Positions 52,424-64,000 of a stretch of DNA of 64,000 nt are shown piece after piece. Source of the DNA: Paenibacillus sp. FSL R5-0912 (GTDB taxonomy: Bacteria > Bacillota > Bacilli > Paenibacillales > Paenibacillaceae); the NCBI RefSeq assembly GCF_000758605.1, contig NZ_CP009282.1, positions 682,001 through 746,000 of the forward strand, written 5' to 3'. A program made the translations under genes and the position numbers. Every line of letters starts with the position of its first letter. Position 1 is the first letter of the stretch. The notes below the pieces were generated by a model. The model was not told the origin of the DNA, ran no database searches, and saw nothing but the letters and a program-made list of their open reading frames with translations.

Positions 52424-55400
52424 CCAAGAATACACGTGCGGCGGCAACCGTTATACTGATGCTCTTATTATTTATTCTTCCTGTAACAAACGTTTATGCT
52501 GAGGGGAATTTACTGCAGAATCCGGGTTTTGAGGATGGGGAGGACGGTGCTCCAGCCGGCTGGAGCAAAGATATGTGGATCCCGGGCGATGCCTCCGGTC
52601 TGCTGTCCGTTCAGTCCGAGGATGTTCACTCCGGCAGCAAAGCGGCAGTCATTGAGAACCTTGAACCCAATCACCTGAAGTGGGTACAGACGGTTGCCGT
52701 CTCGCCGGACAGCTACTATAAGATCTCGGGTTATGTCAAAATAGTCAGTACAGCAGGCGGGGGAATGGGTGCTAATATATTCCCAGTCGGGATTGGCGGC
52801 GGTTATCCCGCCACCCAGGATACAGCTGGCGATTGGCAGTATCTCGAGTTCATCGGCCAGACCGGCAAAGAGCAGACCGAGATCGGGATAGGTGCTGCCC
52901 TGGGCGGATATGCCAACCTGATTCAGGGCAAGGCCTATTTCGATGATCTGTCCGTAGAACAGCTGGATACAGCCCCGGAAGGCGTGAGCATTGTATCGCT
53001 GGACAGCGGTGCACCGGCGGCCGGGGCGGATGCGGGCGGCGGGAGCCAGCCGGCAGAAACACCGCATAAGGTGTCACCTGCCAAGCTGCTGCTGATATCG
53101 GCAGTGTTCAGTGTGTTCTTTGCTCTTTTATATCACAGAGCCTTCAGCAGTAAACGCCTGCTGAACCAGCAGGACGTGATCTATACACGCTGGCTGTATG
53201 TCTTGTTTGGTGTAGCGTTTATTCTGCGGATCTGGATTGGCCTGACTGCGCAGGGCTATCAGAATGATATGAATACATTCATGGCTTGGAGCCATCGTCT
53301 GACTGATCTTGGTCCGGGCAAATTCTATGAAGAAGGCTATTTCGCGGATTACCCCCCAGGCTACTTGTATGTGCTGTACCTGCTGAGTCTGCTCCGAGGA
53401 TTGTTTAGCTTTGCGGGCGGATCAGGCGCAGAGACTGTGCTGTATAAGCTGCCGGCCATCATCTCCGACCTCGTGCTTGGCTGGATCATCTACAAAGGCG
53501 CGCGCACCAAGATCGGACCCGGACTTGCGATCGGGCTGATGATGCTGTTCCTGTTTAACCCGGCAGTGCTGATGGACTCTGCAGCGTGGGGACAAGCAGA
53601 CTCCTTCTTCCTTATCTTCCTGCTGCTCAGCATAATGGGAGTAGTGGATAGAACCTTTGTACGCGCAGCAATCTTTTTCGCCATTGCCACACTGATCAAA
53701 CCGCAGGCGCTGATTTTCACACCGGTCCTGCTCTTTGCCTTCTATCATCACCGTGCCTGGAAGCAGCTTGCTCTGGGCGCTGTCTATGGACTGGGAATAT
53801 TTGCTCTGCTCGCAGCCCCATTCTTCTGGAATAACGGTGGTTTTGCCGGAGTGATTGAATTATATAAGAGCACTTTATCTTCTTATCCGTATTCTACGGT
53901 TAATGCATTCAATCTTTATGCTTTGACGGATCCGATGTGGTCAGCGCTTGATGTCACCTGGCTCGGCATACCTTACCGCATATGGGGCTTTATCTTCATA
54001 CTTGTAGCAGTAGCTCTTGCTGCTTATTATTCCTTCAATACCAAGGACCGTAAGGATCTATCTAAATCGTATTTCCTCGGCATGGTGCTGATCACGGTTG
54101 TCTTTGTATTTGGTACCAAAATGCATGAACGCTACCTGTATCCTGTTCTGCTACTGTCTCTATTCACCTTCATTGAGAGCAAGGACCGGCGTTTCCTGAC
54201 GCTGTTTCTCGGATTCTCACTGACTCAATATATTAATGTAGGCTATACGCTGGCCTATCTCAATACCGGCAGCAATCCGCCGACAGACGGAATTGTCCTG
54301 GTTACAGCGATTACGACCGTAGTTCTGGCATTATATCTGCTGTATGTTGGGTACGATGTATATATCCGCAAAGCAACAAAGCTCCTGCCAGAGCCTGTTA
54401 CTACGCAGGCTGAATTTGAAGCAGATGTGCGGCTTGCAGAGGGGATTCAGCCCCTTGCCAAGCAAGAACGGCGTTCCCCGCTGAAGCTGCAGCGCAGAGA
54501 CTGGATCTGGATGATCGCCATAACGGTGCTCTATGGAGCGCTTGCGCTTTATCATCTGGGGGACAATAAGTCGCCTGAAACCCTGTGGGAGCCTGCCGCC
54601 AGCGGCGAGAGCTTCTATGTGGATCTGGGGCAGGCCCACCAGCTGGAGCGGGTAAATATCTTCGGCGGTGTCGGCACGGGCAAGTTTCAGCTGGAGTTCA
54701 GCCAGACTCCGGATAATTGGAGCAGCCCGCTGGATGTGAGCGAGGATGTCGGCAATGTCTTCATATGGAAAAGCCAGCCGCTGAACGTATCGGCAAGATA
54801 CGTCAAGCTGACAGTCACCTCTCCGGGCTTCACCCTGAATGAAGTGGCGTTCTATGGCCAGGAGGCACCGAAGACGCCTCTGCCGATTGCCGGAGTTACA
54901 CCGGATGCCGCTGCTGCCGCCAAAAGAGGGGAACCAGCCCATCTGTTCGATGAGCAGTCCTTGATCCCGGAAAATTCGAATTTCATGAACAGTACGTATT
55001 TTGATGAAATCTATCATGCGCGGACGGCTTATGAACATTATCATGATATTGTCCCTTATGAGAATACGCACCCGCCGCTTGGCAAGCTGCTGATCGGTGC
55101 CGGCATGGAGCTGTTTGGCGTTAATCCGTTTGGCTGGCGTATCATCGGCACGCTGTTTGGAATTGCTATGCTACCGCTGATCTATATTATGGCGATGCGG
55201 CTGTTCCGGAAGACTACGTATGCTGCATTAGCAGCCGGACTGTTCGCCCTGGACTTCATGCATTTCACCCAGACGCGCATCTCGACGATTGATGTATACG
55301 GCGTATTCTTCATTATGCTGATGTTCTATTTCATGCAGCGGTATTATACGATGAACTTCTACCGTATGCCGCTGCGCACAACGCTGGTTCCGCTGTTCTG

Positions 55401-56259
55401 GTCCGGACTGTTCTTCGGAATCGGAGTGGCCTCCAAGTGGATTGTCCTGTACGGAGGGGCAGGACTTGCGGTGATGCTGGCACTGGCGCTGTTTGAGCGG
55501 TATAGGGAGTATAAGGCTGCAGGCCGTCTGCTGGCTGAAGGCAAGCTGACCGGTCAGGGGCTCAAAGCGGCCTGCCGGACAGCGGACCAGTCCTTCTGGA
55601 AGAACACCATCATCACTTTGGCCAGCTGCATCCTATTCTTTATTGCTATCCCGGTTATCATCTATAGCCTGTCCTTTGTACCGGCGCTCTCTGCTTCGGC
55701 GGAAGGCTTCACCATTAAGGGACTGATTGATGCCCAGAAAAATATGTACAACTATCACAGCCAGCTTGTAGCAACGCATCCGTTCGCCTCCTCCTGGTGG
55801 GAGTGGCCGTTCATGAAACGTCCGGTCTGGTTCTTCAGCGGCGGTGAAGGATTGCCGGAAGGCAAGGCCAGCAGCATCGTGACCATGGGGAATCCGCTCA
55901 TCTGGTGGACAGGAATCTTCGCTATGCTGGCAGCCGTGTGGTTTACCGTGAAACGCCGGGACAAGAATCTGTACATGATCTGGATCGGGTTCTTCTCACA
56001 GTATGTTCCGTGGATGCTTGTGCCGCGTGAGACGTTCCTGTACCATTATTTTGCGATGGTGCCGTTTATGATTCTGTCGGTTGTCTATATCCTGAAGCTG
56101 CTTGACAGCAGATTCGGCGATGCTAAATACCTGCGGTATGCCTATGTGGCTGCAGCAGCCATCCTGTTTGTAATGTTCTATCCGGTATTATCCGGAATGC
56201 AGGTTAATAGCAGTTATATAAATACGGTACTGCGGTGGTTCCCTTCCTGGGTATTCTAG
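52420..56259 (+). CDS. Fusion of two GT-C glycosyltransferases with N-terminal carbohydrate-binding-like domain
   Basis: 1279 aa. Signal-like start (AATVILMLLLFILPVTNVYAEG), then a galactose-binding/CBM-like module ~30-190 (LLQNPGFEDGEDGAPAGWSKDMW ... KAYFDDLSVEQLD). First GT-C unit ~215-650: YQNDMNTFMAWSHRLTDLGPGKFYEEGYFADYPPGYLYVLYLL, MHERYLYPVLLLSLF. Between them a discoidin-like segment (~725-830, ERVNIFGGVGTGKFQLEFSQTPDNWSSPLDVSEDVG). Second unit ~850-1279 is PMT-like (GT39): FDEIYHARTAYEHYHDIVPYENTHPPLGKLLIGAGMELFGVNPFGWRIIG, with DFMHFTQTRISTIDVYGVFF. Translationally coupled to the upstream GT. Acceptor unknown; a protein or exopolysaccharide is plausible. Confidence 0.78.
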   Translation: MTKNTRAAATVILMLLLFILPVTNVYAEGNLLQNPGFEDGEDGAPAGWSKDMWIPGDASGLLSVQSEDVHSGSKAAVIENLEPNHLKWVQTVAVSPDSYYKISGYVKIVSTAGGGMGANIFPVGIGGGYPATQDTAGDWQYLEFIGQTGKEQTEIGIGAALGGYANLIQGKAYFDDLSVEQLDTAPEGVSIVSLDSGAPAAGADAGGGSQPAETPHKVSPAKLLLISAVFSVFFALLYHRAFSSKRLLNQQDVIYTRWLYVLFGVAFILRIWIGLTAQGYQNDMNTFMAWSHRLTDLGPGKFYEEGYFADYPPGYLYVLYLLSLLRGLFSFAGGSGAETVLYKLPAIISDLVLGWIIYKGARTKIGPGLAIGLMMLFLFNPAVLMDSAAWGQADSFFLIFLLLSIMGVVDRTFVRAAIFFAIATLIKPQALIFTPVLLFAFYHHRAWKQLALGAVYGLGIFALLAAPFFWNNGGFAGVIELYKSTLSSYPYSTVNAFNLYALTDPMWSALDVTWLGIPYRIWGFIFILVAVALAAYYSFNTKDRKDLSKSYFLGMVLITVVFVFGTKMHERYLYPVLLLSLFTFIESKDRRFLTLFLGFSLTQYINVGYTLAYLNTGSNPPTDGIVLVTAITTVVLALYLLYVGYDVYIRKATKLLPEPVTTQAEFEADVRLAEGIQPLAKQERRSPLKLQRRDWIWMIAITVLYGALALYHLGDNKSPETLWEPAASGESFYVDLGQAHQLERVNIFGGVGTGKFQLEFSQTPDNWSSPLDVSEDVGNVFIWKSQPLNVSARYVKLTVTSPGFTLNEVAFYGQEAPKTPLPIAGVTPDAAAAAKRGEPAHLFDEQSLIPENSNFMNSTYFDEIYHARTAYEHYHDIVPYENTHPPLGKLLIGAGMELFGVNPFGWRIIGTLFGIAMLPLIYIMAMRLFRKTTYAALAAGLFALDFMHFTQTRISTIDVYGVFFIMLMFYFMQRYYTMNFYRMPLRTTLVPLFWSGLFFGIGVASKWIVLYGGAGLAVMLALALFERYREYKAAGRLLAEGKLTGQGLKAACRTADQSFWKNTIITLASCILFFIAIPVIIYSLSFVPALSASAEGFTIKGLIDAQKNMYNYHSQLVATHPFASSWWEWPFMKRPVWFFSGGEGLPEGKASSIVTMGNPLIWWTGIFAMLAAVWFTVKRRDKNLYMIWIGFFSQYVPWMLVPRETFLYHYFAMVPFMILSVVYILKLLDSRFGDAKYLRYAYVAAAAILFVMFYPVLSGMQVNSSYINTVLRWFPSWVF

Positions 56260-56343
56260 GGGGCACTATTTAATGAGGCACAGATGCTTAAAAAGTCAGT
56301 TTTATTGCGGGGGATCTCGTAGAAACTTATAGGAGGAACTAAG

Positions 56344-57321
56344 GTGAAAGCCAGATACAGTGTGATTGTCCCCATGTTCAATGAGGAGGAAGTCATTCAG
56401 GTAACCTATGAGCGGCTCAAAAAAGTAATGGATGGTTGCGGCGATTCCTATGAACTGGTTTTCGTCAATGACGGCAGCCGGGACCGTACGGCGGAGATCA
56501 TGCGCGAGATCAGCAGCCGGGATGAGCATGTCAAGCTGATCGACTTCTCCCGTAATTTCGGCCACCAGGTGGCGATTACGGCTGGTATGGATTATGCCGA
56601 AGGCCAGGCAGTCGTGGTGATTGACGCAGACCTCCAAGATCCTCCTGAGGTTATTCTGCAGATGATTGCGAAGTGGAAAGAGGGCTACGAAGTTGTGTAT
56701 GCCAAGCGGTTGAAGCGTCACGGGGAGACTTTATTCAAGAAAGTCACCGCTAAGATCTTTTACCGCCTGCTCAGCAGTATGACCAGTGTTGAAATCCCTA
56801 CCGATACCGGGGACTTCCGGCTGATCGACCGTAAAGTCTGTGATGTGCTGCGCGGTCTGAAGGAGAAGAACCGGTACGTCCGGGGTCTGGTGAGCTGGGT
56901 AGGCTTCCGGCAGACCATGGTAGAATATGTGCGGGAGGAGCGCTTTGCCGGGGAAACGAAGTATCCGCTCAAGAAAATGATCCGGTTTGCGCTCGACGGC
57001 ATCACCTCCTTTTCCCACAAACCGCTCAAAATCGCATCCTATATCGGATTCTTTCTGTCCTTTTCCAGCTTCATCTATCTGTTCCTGGTATTGTTCCAAA
57101 AAATCTTTACCTCCTGGACCGTACCCGGATGGGCATCTATAGTTGGCGTGAACCTGCTCTTCAATGGGATTGTGCTGATGCTGCTGGGGGTAATTGGAGA
57201 GTATATCGGACGGATCTATGATGAGTCGAAGGACAGACCGCTCTATATTGTGCGTGAGACCAAAGGCTATCCGGATGCGGAAATAGAAGACACGCGGAAG
57301 GAAAGCGATTATGCCAGATAA
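56344..57321 (+). CDS. GtrB/DPM1-like polyprenyl-phosphate glycosyltransferase (GT2)
   Basis: 325 aa from GTG 56344 (AGGAGGAACTAAG). N-terminal GT-A domain: YSVIVPMFNEEEVIQVTYERL, VFVNDGSRDRTAEIM, VVVIDADLQDPPEVILQM (DAD metal motif), DTGDFRLIDRKV. C-terminal two membrane helices (~230-250 and ~265-290). Makes polyprenyl-phosphate-sugar on the inner face, the donor used by GT-C enzymes such as the two upstream. Overlaps gtrA by 11 nt. Confidence 0.9.
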   Translation: MKARYSVIVPMFNEEEVIQVTYERLKKVMDGCGDSYELVFVNDGSRDRTAEIMREISSRDEHVKLIDFSRNFGHQVAITAGMDYAEGQAVVVIDADLQDPPEVILQMIAKWKEGYEVVYAKRLKRHGETLFKKVTAKIFYRLLSSMTSVEIPTDTGDFRLIDRKVCDVLRGLKEKNRYVRGLVSWVGFRQTMVEYVREERFAGETKYPLKKMIRFALDGITSFSHKPLKIASYIGFFLSFSSFIYLFLVLFQKIFTSWTVPGWASIVGVNLLFNGIVLMLLGVIGEYIGRIYDESKDRPLYIVRETKGYPDAEIEDTRKESDYAR

Positions 57322-57715
57322 GAGATGGAGTGCGGGGTTCATCCAGTTCCTGAAATTCAATGCGGTAGGCCTGCTGAATACATTGGTTGACTTTGCTGTA
57401 TTCACACTGCTGCATTCCCTTGGGATGATCAATACCCCTGCGCAGATTATTTCCTATAGCGCCGGTACGGCCAACAGCTTCTTCTGGAACAAAAAGGTAA
57501 CCTTCCGTGACAGGGACATCGGCAATAAAGAGGGCTTCGACCGGATGCAGCTGGTCAGGTTTATCGTGCTGAACCTGTTGGTGCTGGTTATATCGGTGCT
57601 GCTGATTCATATATTGACCGATTCTCTCGGTATTCAAGTGCTGATCGCCAAAGTGCTGGTCACATTTGTTACGGTAATCATTAATTTCTTCGGAAGCCGG
57701 AAGTGGGTATTCTGA
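57311..57715 (+). CDS. GtrA family lipid-linked sugar flippase
   Basis: 134 aa with four membrane segments: FIQFLKFNAVGLLNTLVDFAVFTLLHSLG, AQIISYSAGTANSFFWNKKVTF (conserved NxxxNKxxTF), LVRFIVLNLLVLVISVLLIHIL, and VLVTFVTVIINFFGSRKWVF. Members are thought to flip polyprenyl-phosphate-glucose to the outside. With GtrB it supplies donor sugar to the upstream GT-C genes. Confidence 0.9.
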   Translation: MPDKRWSAGFIQFLKFNAVGLLNTLVDFAVFTLLHSLGMINTPAQIISYSAGTANSFFWNKKVTFRDRDIGNKEGFDRMQLVRFIVLNLLVLVISVLLIHILTDSLGIQVLIAKVLVTFVTVIINFFGSRKWVF

Positions 57716-57716
57716 A

Positions 57717-57825
57717 AATATATGAATTTATATGCTTGCTGCTATAAATTACCTTCTATTTCTCGCTGAAACGGTACCGTCCTTAAAAAGGACGGTAAAG
57801 TCGTTTCTACTTGTTATATAGAAGC
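57717..57825 (+). repeat. ~100-bp hairpin repeat, copy C
   Basis: Begins AAATATATGAATTTATATGC right after the gtrA stop. The central hairpin is a perfect TACCGTCCTT/AAGGACGGTA with outer GAAACGG/TCGTTTC (one G-U pair). Compared with copy B and copy A the stem bases change in pairs. Ends near TTGTTATATAGAAG. Confidence 0.8.
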
Positions 57826-57884
57826 ATTGCTTCTTAATTATTCCGGAAGGGTATCATCTATTCTATATTACGGAGGCGATTGTC

Positions 57885-58538
57885 ATGCGGAAATTATCCT
57901 ATTTGATTATACTTGCCGGGGTGCTAATTATGCTCTATCCCAAAGGAAGCGAATGGTACAATGACCGTCAGCAGCAAAAGCTGCTGGAAGAGGCTGAACA
58001 GGCCTACAGTGAAATCGTTCCGTCTGCCTCAGCTCCGGCCAGTGCTGATCTAAGTAAGCCTTACGCGGAAGTAACCCAGCTGCTGGCAGATGAGTCGGCT
58101 GCGGAAGAGCCTGAACCCTCTGCAGCGCCTGAGATTGAAGTCGGAGGCAAGGTGATGGCGATTATCAAAATCGACAAAATAGATCTGAAGCTGCCTGTAC
58201 TGGAAGGCGCCACCAAGGCGAATATGAAGCATGCAGCTGCGCATATGAAGGAGACGGCTCCGCTCGGCGCTACTGGCAATGCTGCGATTGCAGCGCATAG
58301 ATCAAGAACTACGGGAAGGCTGTTCAATAGATTGAATGAAGTCGGAGTGGGGGACGCTATTTCCGTTACAACCGGTAAGCAGGAATACAATTATGTAGTT
58401 TATGATGTAACTATTGTGGAACCGACCGATGTATCCGTATTGAAAGGGAATGAGGATGACAAGATTCTTACACTCATTACTTGTGATCCGCTGGTGAATC
58501 CAACGCATAGACTTATCATTCACGCAAAGTTATCCTGA
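57885..58538 (+). CDS. Class D sortase
   Basis: 217 aa. N-terminal membrane anchor (LSYLIILAGVLIMLYP), a Glu/Ala/Pro-rich stalk (~25-85), and the sortase domain ~85-217: catalytic His in NAAIAAHRSRTTG, catalytic Cys in ILTLITCDPLVNPTHRLIIHA with the Arg following. Sorting-signal specificity cannot be told from the sequence; class D enzymes of Bacillales use LPNTA-like signals. No substrate with an LPxT-type motif is coded in the window. CGGAGGCGATTGTC before ATG. Confidence 0.9.
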   Translation: MRKLSYLIILAGVLIMLYPKGSEWYNDRQQQKLLEEAEQAYSEIVPSASAPASADLSKPYAEVTQLLADESAAEEPEPSAAPEIEVGGKVMAIIKIDKIDLKLPVLEGATKANMKHAAAHMKETAPLGATGNAAIAAHRSRTTGRLFNRLNEVGVGDAISVTTGKQEYNYVVYDVTIVEPTDVSVLKGNEDDKILTLITCDPLVNPTHRLIIHAKLS

Positions 58539-58617
58539 TGTTTGTAGAATGATGACGGAAAAATTTAAAATACTTAAAATTTTTATTTGTTTTCGCAGAA
58601 ATCTAGTGATTTAGGTC

Positions 58618-58645
58618 TTGATAATAGAAATAGATATGGTAAGAT
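58618..58645 (+). promoter_or_regulatory. Candidate promoter for the riboswitch-transglutaminase unit
   Basis: TTGATA (58618-58623), 16-bp spacer, TAAGAT (58640-58645), about 30 nt before the first aptamer. Confidence 0.45.
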
Positions 58646-58673
58646 ATAACTATATAAAGCTAATACACGATAA

Positions 58674-58746
58674 ACGGCAAACCTATCGAAAGGTAGGGAC
58701 GCAAAGCTAAAGGGCCTTCCCGTAAGGATGGCAGCCAGCTACCGAA
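58674..58746 (+). ncRNA. Cyclic-di-GMP-I (GEMM-I) riboswitch aptamer, first of tandem pair
   Basis: Diagnostic GEMM-I words in order: CGGCAAACC, GAAAGGTAGGGACGCAAAGC, AAGGATGGCAGCCAGCTACCGA. The GAAA tetraloop and its A-rich receptor (ACGCAAAGC) are intact. Followed within 8 nt by GAGGCTTTTTTT, which can pair weakly with AGCC at the aptamer's 3' end, as a possible terminator. The cGAMP-specific GEMM-Ib subclass cannot be excluded by eye. Confidence 0.93.
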
Positions 58747-58827
58747 TGAAGAGGCTTTTTTTGTTTGTTCTTATTGTATATCTAGCATTTTATGGTAGAA
58801 GCAAGGACAGATAAAGCTTATACGATA

Positions 58828-58900
58828 ACGGCAAACCTATCGAAAGGTAGGGACGCAAAGCTAAAGGGCCTTCCCGTAAGGATGGCAGCCAGCTACCGAA
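58828..58900 (+). ncRNA. Cyclic-di-GMP-I (GEMM-I) riboswitch aptamer, second of tandem pair
   Basis: Identical to the first aptamer over all 73 nt, 154 nt downstream. The preceding ~15 nt (TAAAGCTTATACGATAA) also resemble the first copy's flank. Its 3' end runs directly into AAAGGGG, the ribosome site of the ATG at 58915, so ligand binding could control translation. Confidence 0.93.
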
Positions 58901-58914
58901 AGGGGTTTTATCCA

Positions 58915-59724
58915 ATGAAGAAGTTCTATCTAATGTTGGTTACACTATTCGTAGTGGTTACGTCGATGCAGACAGGTACAGCTCAAGCTGCTAATGCAGA
59001 TGCAGGCTGGTTGAACATAGGTCAACTGGATCAGGGTGTTATCGGAGTATCTTATAATGTTCCTAAGGATAAGAAGATTAAGCTGATGATCACCAAAGAC
59101 AATAACAGCTACACTTACAACTTGTACACCTCCAAACCAACTGAAACATTCCCGCTGCAACAAGGTAACGGTTCATACAAGGTTTCCGTACTTGAGAACA
59201 CTACCGGCAACAAATACAAAGTAATTTCTTCCGAGACGGTAGATCTTAGCCTGAGCAACGCCAACGCAGTATATCTGAGCTCCGTACAGAATGTTAAATG
59301 GAGTTCTTCCGATAAAGCAGTTCTGAAAGCAGCACAACTTACACAAGGTTTGACATCAGATGAAGACAAAGTGAAGGCTATCTATAATTATATCGTTGCC
59401 AATGTGAAGTATGATTATTCCCTGGCTTCCAGTGTAACTACAGATTACATCCCTAACAACGACAGTACTCTTGTTTCCAAGAAAGGAATCTGCTACGACT
59501 ACGCTTCCTTATTCGCTACTATGCTTCGCAGTGAAGGTATTCCTACCAAACTGGTTATGGGTAACACAAGCTATGTGACGTCTTACCACGCTTGGAATGA
59601 AGTGTTCCTTAATGGCAAATGGGTAACTATTGATACTACAGTTGATGCTGGACTTGCCAAGAACAGCAAAACAGCAGATCTGGTTAAAGTAGCAAGTAAA
59701 TATACTGCAGCTAAGTTCTACTAA
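58915..59724 (+). CDS. Secreted transglutaminase-like (cysteine protease fold) protein
   Basis: 269 aa from ATG 58915 with AAAGGGG upstream. An in-frame extension to 58792 would run through the second riboswitch and is rejected. Signal peptide MKKFYLMLVTLFVVVTSMQTGTAQA, mature end ~26. Beta-rich N-terminal domain to ~115. Transglutaminase core ~130-260: KGICYDYASLFATMLRSEGIPTKLVMG (Cys), TSYHAWNEVFLNGKWVTIDTTVD (His, Asp). A complete triad, so active as protease or crosslinker. Expression appears controlled by cyclic dinucleotide via two aptamers. Codon use is lower-GC than the upstream glycosyltransferases. Confidence 0.9.
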   Translation: MKKFYLMLVTLFVVVTSMQTGTAQAANADAGWLNIGQLDQGVIGVSYNVPKDKKIKLMITKDNNSYTYNLYTSKPTETFPLQQGNGSYKVSVLENTTGNKYKVISSETVDLSLSNANAVYLSSVQNVKWSSSDKAVLKAAQLTQGLTSDEDKVKAIYNYIVANVKYDYSLASSVTTDYIPNNDSTLVSKKGICYDYASLFATMLRSEGIPTKLVMGNTSYVTSYHAWNEVFLNGKWVTIDTTVDAGLAKNSKTADLVKVASKYTAAKFY

Positions 59725-59753
59725 GAGCAGATGCATTTATAGTTTCATTGAGG

Positions 59754-59790
59754 ATAACCCGCTTAATTATTAAGCGGGTTATTTTTATTT
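59754..59790 (+). terminator. Terminator after the transglutaminase-like gene
   Basis: aacccgcttaat / attaagcgggtt perfect 12-bp stem, then ATTTTTATTT. Confidence 0.92.
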
Positions 59791-59896
59791 AGGAAAGGGT
59801 TGCTTTTTAGTAGAGAGATAGGGTATTATAAGTAAGCGTTGTTGGAGCGGCAAACTTAATGAGAAATGACTTAAATAAGTGATTTCAAAATAAAGC

Positions 59897-59925
59897 TTGC
59901 ATTACTCGGATGAACGTGATATATT
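59897..59925 (+). promoter_or_regulatory. rRNA operon promoter
   Basis: TTGCAT (59897-59902), exactly 17-bp spacer, TATATT (59920-59925). About 200 nt before 16S. The leader then has GATCTTTGAAAACTGAACAA, typical of Bacillales pre-rRNA. No gene lies between 59791 and 60126. Confidence 0.8.
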
Positions 59926-59980
59926 ATAAGAGTTGCTGGTGACGCGGTAGTCGTCGTTGACAACAAGCTTGATCTTTGAA

Positions 59981-60000
59981 AACTGAACAACGAGTGAGTG
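59981..60000 (+). other. 5' strand of the pre-16S processing stem
   Basis: AACTGAACAACGAGTGAGTG pairs, with one mismatch over 20 nt, with 61763-61782 downstream of 16S, forming the RNase III-type stem that brackets the 16S rRNA. Confidence 0.75.
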
Positions 60001-60126
60001 GGAGATCGCTTCGGCGAGATCCAAAAATGATGAGTTTCACAGCGTCTTGTACGCTTTAGAAACTTCATCGTGAGAATGAAAATTCTCGTCAGATGTTTCA
60101 AAATGAGCAATCGCTCTTTCTAAAAC

Positions 60127-64000
<3,874 letters not shown>

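Noticed and set aside
58792..58914. In-frame N-terminal extension of the transglutaminase-like gene
   Set aside because: It would translate the whole second riboswitch aptamer; the ATG at 58915 has a ribosome site and a clean signal peptide.

Overview
The window is a low-to-moderate GC Gram-positive chromosome, most likely a Paenibacillus. The 16S rRNA at the right end reads as Paenibacillus-type. The protein set also fits (YneF, a SodF-like superoxide dismutase, LCP, class D sortase, UvsE, uracil-free PbuG with a purine riboswitch), as do the strong AGGAGG ribosome binding sites and frequent TTG/GTG starts. The genus call is my reading of motifs, not a database result.

Layout. 1-9 kb: the 3' end of mutY, a divergent TetR regulator/NmrA-type oxidoreductase pair, sodA, a GNAT acetyltransferase, signal peptidase I, the queG-ogt-yneF-folE run, and a second superoxide dismutase fused to a helical N-terminal domain. 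9-18 kb: a membrane-anchored alpha/beta hydrolase, an IclR regulator, a large PocR/GAF/LuxR-type regulator, an orphan Fur-controlled siderophore-binding lipoprotein, and aconitase. 18-29 kb: secreted amidase-like protein, ddl, a small unknown gene overlapping uvsE, inositol monophosphatase, an SGNH hydrolase with a stalk domain, peptide deformylase, hemL, an LCP-family cell-wall ligase and a Bcp peroxiredoxin. 29-42 kb: a giant 2-hydroxyacyl-CoA-dehydratase-activase-like protein, a DinB-like protein, a marR-MFS efflux operon with a clear promoter/operator, a WYL regulator divergent from another MFS exporter, DedA and a polysaccharide deacetylase. 42-50 kb: DUF58 and TgpA-like transglutaminase genes, then purine functions: guaA, and pbuG behind PurBox-like sites plus a guanine-type riboswitch.

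50-60 kb is the most interesting part. Two membrane glycosyltransferases carry carbohydrate-binding-like modules; one is a fusion of two integral-membrane transferases. A GtrB/GtrA pair and a class D sortase follow. Next come two 73-nt identical GEMM-I (cyclic-di-GMP-I) riboswitch aptamers in tandem, in front of a secreted transglutaminase-like protein. Three copies of a ~100-bp hairpin-forming repeat sit upstream of cell-surface genes, with compensatory changes in the stem. The window ends in an rRNA operon (complete 16S, a spacer without tRNA, partial 23S).

Functionally the window mixes housekeeping genes (tRNA modification, folate/queuosine entry, heme, TCA cycle, cell wall, purines) with surface-glycan and surface-protein genes whose expression may be tied to second-messenger sensing. 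No prophage, transposase, CRISPR array or tRNA gene was seen.
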